Source: Actinomadura terrae
GTDB lineage: Bacteria > Actinomycetota > Actinomycetes > Streptosporangiales > Streptosporangiaceae
Length of the DNA: 64,000 nt
Assembly: GCF_022751215.1 (NCBI RefSeq)
Contig: NZ_JAICDG010000006.1
Location: 62,001-126,000, forward strand
Reading direction: 5' to 3'
The notes under the pieces were generated by a model. The model had not been told where the DNA came from. It was given only the letters and a program-made list of their open reading frames with translations, and did no database searches. Made by a program: the position numbers and the translations under genes. How positions within the stretch are numbered: position 1 is the stretch's first letter; the number at the start of each line of letters is the position of its first letter. This document shows, one piece after another, positions 60,140 through 64,000 of the stretch.

Positions 60140-62866
60140 ATGAGAGCGGCCCGCGCGGGCCGCAAGAGCAGGCGGAACTCCGACCGGGACGGGACGGACG
60201 GCACGCGGAAGGGCGGCGGTCACGGGTGGACGCGCACGCGGCCTCCTTCCGGCGGCCTCCGTTCGACGGGGCGCCGCCGGTTCTGGGACGCTGATCACGA
60301 TGACGGATGGCCAGTGCGGCGGCACGGTGTGACACGGCGGCACGGTGTGACACGCGGGCACGGGGCGGCGCGGCCGCCCGGCGTGCCCCCGGCCCGCGCC
60401 GAGACGGCGCCTCCGGGACCGGACACGGCGGCCCCGAGGCGCGGCACGGCCGTGCCCGTGGACGATCCGCCGCGTCCCCACCGGGTCCGCCGCCCGGCCG
60501 ACGCGATCCGGTTCGCGGCCTCGTGCGTGCTGCTCGCGGCGGTCATGCTGCTGGTGTCCTTCGCGCAGCAGACGACGCACGGGTTGCAGACCGACATCGC
60601 CGAGGGCACCGCGCACGCGCCCCGGCTGCTGCTGTCGCTGGCGACGCTGGCCTCCAGCTTCGGGGTGCTGGCCGTCCCGGTGGCGTTCGCGGTCGAGCGG
60701 GTGGTCCGCAAGGACGGGACGCGCGTCGCGATCGCGCTGCTGGCGGCCGTGATCGCGTTCCTGCTCACGATCGGGCTGGACGACCTCGTGGTGCCCTCGG
60801 CGCCCGGCGGCGTGCTGGACTCGCTGATCTGGGGCGGCACCGGGACCGCGCCGGTGCACACCGACATCGCGCCGGTGATCGCGTTCGTGAGCGCGGTGGG
60901 GATGGCGGGCCGGGCCCGCTGGCAGGCCGCGACCTGGACGATGATCGGCTTGGCCGCGCTGACCGGGCTCACCGCGTCCTACGCCTCCGTGGCGGCGCTG
61001 GCGGCGACGTACCTGCTGGGGCGGGCGATCGGGCACGGCACCCTCTACGCGGTCGGGACGCCCAACCCCCGCCCGCCCGGGACGGCGGTGGTCGCGGCGC
61101 TGGAGCGGCTCGGGTTCCGCCCCGAGCGCGCCGCGCACCTCGACGACGCGGCGGACGACGGGACCGGGGAGACCCGCCGGTACGGGGTCGCGCTGGCGCC
61201 GGACGAGGACGAGGACGCCGCCCGCGTCCCCGCGCGGCGCGGCGAGTGGAACCTGGAAGTGCGGGTGCTGGACCGCGACCAGCAGACCGCCGGGGTCCTG
61301 TACCGGGTGTGGCGGCTGCTGCGGCTGCGCGGCGCGACGACGGGCCGGGCGCTGCGGTCGCTGCGCCGGTCGCTGGAGCAGGAGTCGCTGATGGCCTACG
61401 CCGTGGACGCGGCGGGCGCCCGGACGCCGCGGCTGGTGGGCACCTCGGAGGTCGGCACGGAGGCGGCGCTGCTCGCCTACGAGCACGTGCCGGGGCGGCG
61501 GCTCGGCGACGTCCCGGGCGAGGAGGTCACCGACGAGCTGCTGACGGACGTGTGGCGCCAGTTCCGGCGGTTGCAGGCGGGGCGGCTCGCGCACCGGCGG
61601 CTGGAGGGCGGCGCCTTCCTGGTCGGCGACGACGGCCGCGCCTACGTCACCGACCTGCGGTCGGGGGAGGTCGCGGCCGGCGACCTCGCGCTGCGCCTGG
61701 ACCTCGCCCAGCTGCTGACGACGCTGGCGCTGCGGGCGGGGCCGGAGCGCGCCGTCGCGGCGGCGGCGGCGGTGCTCGGCGAGGAGGCCCTGGCGGCCGC
61801 CGTCCCGCTGTTGCAGCGGGTGGCGCTGTCGCGGACGACCCGGGCGGCGCTGCGTCAGGACCGGGACCTGCTGACCCGGATCAGGGAGCAGATCGTCCGG
61901 CTGAAGCCGGAGACGGAGGCGGCGCCCGTCCGGCTGGAGCGCTTCCAGCCCCGCACGATCTTCAGCATCGTGGCGCTGTCGTTCGCCGCCTACATCGTGA
62001 TCCCGCAGGTCGCCAGCCTGGACATCGGGCATCTGGTGTCGACGGCGACCTGGTGGTGGGTGGCGGCGGCGCTCGGCGCGGCCGCGCTCACCTACCTCGC
62101 CGCCGCGTTCATGCTGATGGGCTTCGTCCCGGAGCGGCTGTCCCTCGGCCGGACGGTGCTCGTGCAGGTCGCGGCGTCGTTCGTGAAGCTGGTGGCGCCC
62201 GCGGCGGTCGGCGGCGTGGCGATCAACACCCGCTACCTCCAGCGCTCGGGCGTGCGGCCGGGGCCCGCGGTGGCGAGCGTCGGCGCGTCCCAGCTGGTCG
62301 GGATGGTCACGCACATCCTGCTGCTGATCCTGTTCGGGTTCCTCACCGGCTCCACGAACAAGGCGACTCAGGACCTGGCGCCGTCCCGCACGGTCGTGAT
62401 CGCCGTGTTCGTGCTGGCGCTGGTGGCGGGGCTGATGCTGACCGTCCCGAAGGTGCGCCGGGTGGTGTCCTCGCGGATGCGGAGCATGTTCTCGGGCGTG
62501 GTGCCGCGCCTGGTGGACGTCCTGCAATCGCCGCGCAAGCTCGCCACGGGCATGGGCGGGACGCTGCTGCTCACGGTCGCGTTCGTGCTGTGCCTGGACG
62601 CCTCGATCCGCGCGTTCGGCGGGTCGCTGCACTGGACGTCGGTGGTCGTGGTGTTCCTGACGGCGAACGCGCTGGGCTCGGCGGCACCGACCCCGGGCGG
62701 CCTGGGCGCGGTCGAGGGCGCGCTGACGCTGGCGCTGACGATCTCGGGCCTGGCCGCGGAGACCGCGACGTCGGCGGTGCTGCTGTACCGCCTCCTGACG
62801 CTGTGGCTGCCGGTCCTGCCGGGCTGGGCGGCCTTCGCCTACCTCCAGCGCAAACAGGCGATCTGA
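60140..62866 (+). CDS. Lysylphosphatidylglycerol-synthase-type membrane protein (UPF0104/AglD) with kinase-like middle domain
   Basis: Up to 908 residues. The N-terminal ~105 residues (Arg-rich, with a tandem RRHGVT repeat) are of doubtful coding status; homologues usually begin near the GTG at 60452 (VPVDDPPRPHRVRRPADAIRF). Then come ~6 helices (RFAASCVLLAAVMLLVSF..; VAIALLAAVIAFLLTIG..), and a soluble domain with kinase-like parts (LAYEHVPGRRLGDVPG, VWRQFRRLQAGRLAHRRLEGGAFLVGDDGRAYVTDLRSGEVAAGDLALRLDLAQLL). The final ~310 residues are the LPG_synthase_TM region of UPF0104 (FVKLVAPAAVGGVAINTRYLQRSGV; AAPTPGGLGAVEGALTLAL). Lipid transport or flipping is inferred. Start uncertain between 60140, 60314 and 60452. 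Confidence 0.8.
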   Translation: MRAARAGRKSRRNSDRDGTDGTRKGGGHGWTRTRPPSGGLRSTGRRRFWDADHDDGWPVRRHGVTRRHGVTRGHGAARPPGVPPARAETAPPGPDTAAPRRGTAVPVDDPPRPHRVRRPADAIRFAASCVLLAAVMLLVSFAQQTTHGLQTDIAEGTAHAPRLLLSLATLASSFGVLAVPVAFAVERVVRKDGTRVAIALLAAVIAFLLTIGLDDLVVPSAPGGVLDSLIWGGTGTAPVHTDIAPVIAFVSAVGMAGRARWQAATWTMIGLAALTGLTASYASVAALAATYLLGRAIGHGTLYAVGTPNPRPPGTAVVAALERLGFRPERAAHLDDAADDGTGETRRYGVALAPDEDEDAARVPARRGEWNLEVRVLDRDQQTAGVLYRVWRLLRLRGATTGRALRSLRRSLEQESLMAYAVDAAGARTPRLVGTSEVGTEAALLAYEHVPGRRLGDVPGEEVTDELLTDVWRQFRRLQAGRLAHRRLEGGAFLVGDDGRAYVTDLRSGEVAAGDLALRLDLAQLLTTLALRAGPERAVAAAAAVLGEEALAAAVPLLQRVALSRTTRAALRQDRDLLTRIREQIVRLKPETEAAPVRLERFQPRTIFSIVALSFAAYIVIPQVASLDIGHLVSTATWWWVAAALGAAALTYLAAAFMLMGFVPERLSLGRTVLVQVAASFVKLVAPAAVGGVAINTRYLQRSGVRPGPAVASVGASQLVGMVTHILLLILFGFLTGSTNKATQDLAPSRTVVIAVFVLALVAGLMLTVPKVRRVVSSRMRSMFSGVVPRLVDVLQSPRKLATGMGGTLLLTVAFVLCLDASIRAFGGSLHWTSVVVVFLTANALGSAAPTPGGLGAVEGALTLALTISGLAAETATSAVLLYRLLTLWLPVLPGWAAFAYLQRKQAI
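60318..60353. repeat. Perfect 18-bp tandem direct repeat near a start codon
   Basis: Two exact copies of an 18-bp unit (60318-60335 and 60336-60353), in frame with the LPG-synthase-like gene and encoding RRHGVT twice, with a third partial copy beginning at 60354. It may be a coding duplication or, if translation starts later, a pair of operator sites. Confidence 0.75.
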
Positions 62867-63034
62867 GGGCCGCGGGGAGCAGCCCGCGAGGCGAGGACGC
62901 GGCGTGATGGAGGTGGCGGCGTGCGCTGCGGGGGTGGGCCGCTCGGGGCCGGGGCAGCGGGTGGGCGCTTAGTGGCGTGCGGGTGGGGCGTTCGGGGTGG
63001 GGTGCGCGGGAGGGCCGTGGACGCGGGGGCGGGG
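62867..63034. other. 168-bp convergent gap, nothing supported
   Basis: G-rich sequence with no clear hairpin or gene between two convergent genes. I see no terminator here. Confidence 0.4.
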
Positions 63035-63637
63035 TCAGCCGGTGCGGCGGGCCCGGCGGCGGTTGGCCAGTTCGTCGTGGGGGTGCTCGGAGGGGTCGTC
63101 GTCGGTGGCGGCGCGTTCGCCGGGGAGTTCGGCGAGGCTGCCCTCGACCTCCTGCCAGACGCGGCCGAGCGCGATCCCGAAGACGCCCTGGCCGCCCTGG
63201 AGCAGATCGACGACCTCGTCGGCGGAGGTGCACTCGTAGACGCTGACGCCGTCGCTCATCAGCGTGATCTGGGCGAGGTCCTGGACGCCGCGGTCGCGCA
63301 GGTGGGTGACCGCCGTGCGTATCTGCTGGAGGGAGACGCCCGTGTCCAGGAGCCGCTTGACGACCTTCAGCACGAGGATGTCGCGGAAGCTGTAGAGCCG
63401 CTGGCTGCCCGAGCCGTGGGCGGCGCGGACGCTCGGGTCCACGAGCCGTGTGCGCGCCCAGTAGTCGAGCTGCCGGTAGGTGATCCCCGCCGCGGCGCAC
63501 GCGGTCGGGCCGCGGTAGCCGACATCCTCCGGCGGCGCCGTCACCTGGGTCTCGAAGAGCAGGCCCTGCTCTCCGGCACGCCGGGACGCCATGTGCCTGT
63601 CGGGGGTCGCCTTGCCCTCGCCGCTGCTCACCGCCAC
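63035..63637 (-). CDS. MerR-family regulator, Rv1830-like
   Basis: A 200-residue regulator. VGYRGPTACAAAGITYRQLDYWARTRLVDPSVRAAHGSGSQRLYSFRDILVLKVVKRLLDTGVSLQQIRTAVTHLRDRGVQDLAQITLMSDGVSVYECTSADEVVDLLQGGQGVFGIALG is nearly the same pattern as the mycobacterial MerR-type protein (Rv1830) encoded close to gcvP. The HTH is ITYRQLDYW, and the following residues form the wing and dimerisation region. In mycobacteria this protein influences cell division; here that is inferred. The GTG start has GGAGG six bases upstream. gcvP lies 3.3 kb away, separated by one gene. Confidence 0.85.
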   Translation of the reverse strand: MAVSSGEGKATPDRHMASRRAGEQGLLFETQVTAPPEDVGYRGPTACAAAGITYRQLDYWARTRLVDPSVRAAHGSGSQRLYSFRDILVLKVVKRLLDTGVSLQQIRTAVTHLRDRGVQDLAQITLMSDGVSVYECTSADEVVDLLQGGQGVFGIALGRVWQEVEGSLAELPGERAATDDDPSEHPHDELANRRRARRTG

Positions 63638-63670
63638 GCGGACCTCCGGCTTCTATCAGCCCGTGGCGCT

Positions 63671-63690
63671 TCGTCAAGGGGGTTTGACGA
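63671..63690 (-). promoter_or_regulatory. Palindrome over the promoter of the MerR gene
   Basis: TCGTCAA (63671-63677) and TTGACGA (63684-63690) form a perfect 7-bp inverted repeat. On the minus strand the left arm supplies the -35 box TTGACG (63677-63672), and TAGAAG lies 16 bp downstream as the -10. It is a probable autoregulatory site, 34 bp upstream of the GTG. ACACC-ACG-GGTGT (63694-63706) lies next to it. Confidence 0.6.
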
Positions 63691-64000
63691 ATTACACCAC
63701 GGGTGTTCCACCAGCACGGTAGGTGCCGGTCAGGGCGTGGTCAACGTTCACCGTCGGCGCGTCGCATGCCCGGATGAACCGGCTTCACGTGGGCAAACTG
63801 CGCACCTTCGCCGTCACCGCACTCCTACCCCGATCGTCGCCCATCGGAAACGGCCAGGTCCAGGGCAATGCAAGACCAATCGCGGCGTGGCATGACCTTG
63901 CACCCCAGAGTGACATATCCCACGGAACCCCTACATTACACCTGGTCACACGGAGTAATCACACGGGGTTCGCTTTCGTGTCCGGCGGGGCGTGCGAGCA
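63691..64000. other. Right-end region without a supported gene
   Basis: No coding region can be supported; the next gene begins beyond the window. ATTACACC occurs at 63692-63699 and again near 63944, and TCACAC repeats follow in the second place, so regulatory sites for a gene to the right are possible. Confidence 0.35.

Overview
This is a very GC-rich chromosomal segment (codon third positions almost all G or C) with frequent GTG and a few TTG starts. It comes from a filamentous actinobacterium, and gene content suggests Streptosporangiales/Thermomonosporaceae (Actinomadura-like); that placement is an inference. Supporting traits are DUF3040 and DUF5999-type small proteins, DinB-fold enzymes of the mycothiol-dependent type, a LutABC operon, the classical o-succinylbenzoate menaquinone pathway, an HrdB/SigA-type sigma factor, and gcvP near a MerR gene of the Rv1830 type. 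I see no transposase, integrase, tRNA, rRNA or CRISPR array.

Layout. 1-5.4 kb: end of an MFS exporter; an RNA ligase/HD-Pnk RNA-repair pair; an esterase; a holin-like/DUF3618 membrane pair; a GNAT. 5.4-11.2 kb: WYL regulator divergent from an alpha/beta hydrolase; PAP2 phosphatase; secreted GH3 enzyme; AI-2E-type permease. 11.4-17.6 kb: vWA-protein/ARPP-like operon, TetR, an ABC efflux pair, a DMT exporter. 17.7-24.7 kb: a 946-residue protein with a degenerate AAA module, an APH-like kinase, a MerR/methyltransferase divergon, a WYL regulator with a DinB-like tail, and an RsbW-like ATPase. 24.7-29.5 kb: a probable small structured RNA, DUF3040 protein, GHL10 lipoprotein, HAD hydrolase, GNAT, spermidine-synthase-like protein.

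29.6-42.5 kb: bioY, menF, a KhtTU-like antiporter pair, Nei-type glycosylase, fatty-acid desaturase, tyrosine phosphatase, menD-menC-menB divergent from menE, and a CDF transporter. The menF and menE/menB control regions carry the same TTTGAAC-N2-GTTCA palindrome, suggesting a common regulator of menaquinone synthesis. 42.7-51.2 kb: principal-type sigma factor, secreted phytase-like esterase, DrrAB-like ABC pair divergent from MarR, NUDIX, a small zinc protein, a DinB-fold enzyme, a coiled-coil protein and a TetR. 51.3-64 kb: lutABC, a DUF5999 gene, a hydrolase, a TPR protein, gcvP behind a tandem glycine riboswitch, a large LPG-synthase-like membrane protein and a MerR regulator.

Many genes look leaderless: a TANNNT -10 box ends 6-9 nt before the start codon. 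The forward strand is G-rich for both gene orientations up to about 28.7 kb, becomes strongly C-rich to roughly 44 kb, then drifts back. menA and menH are not in this window.
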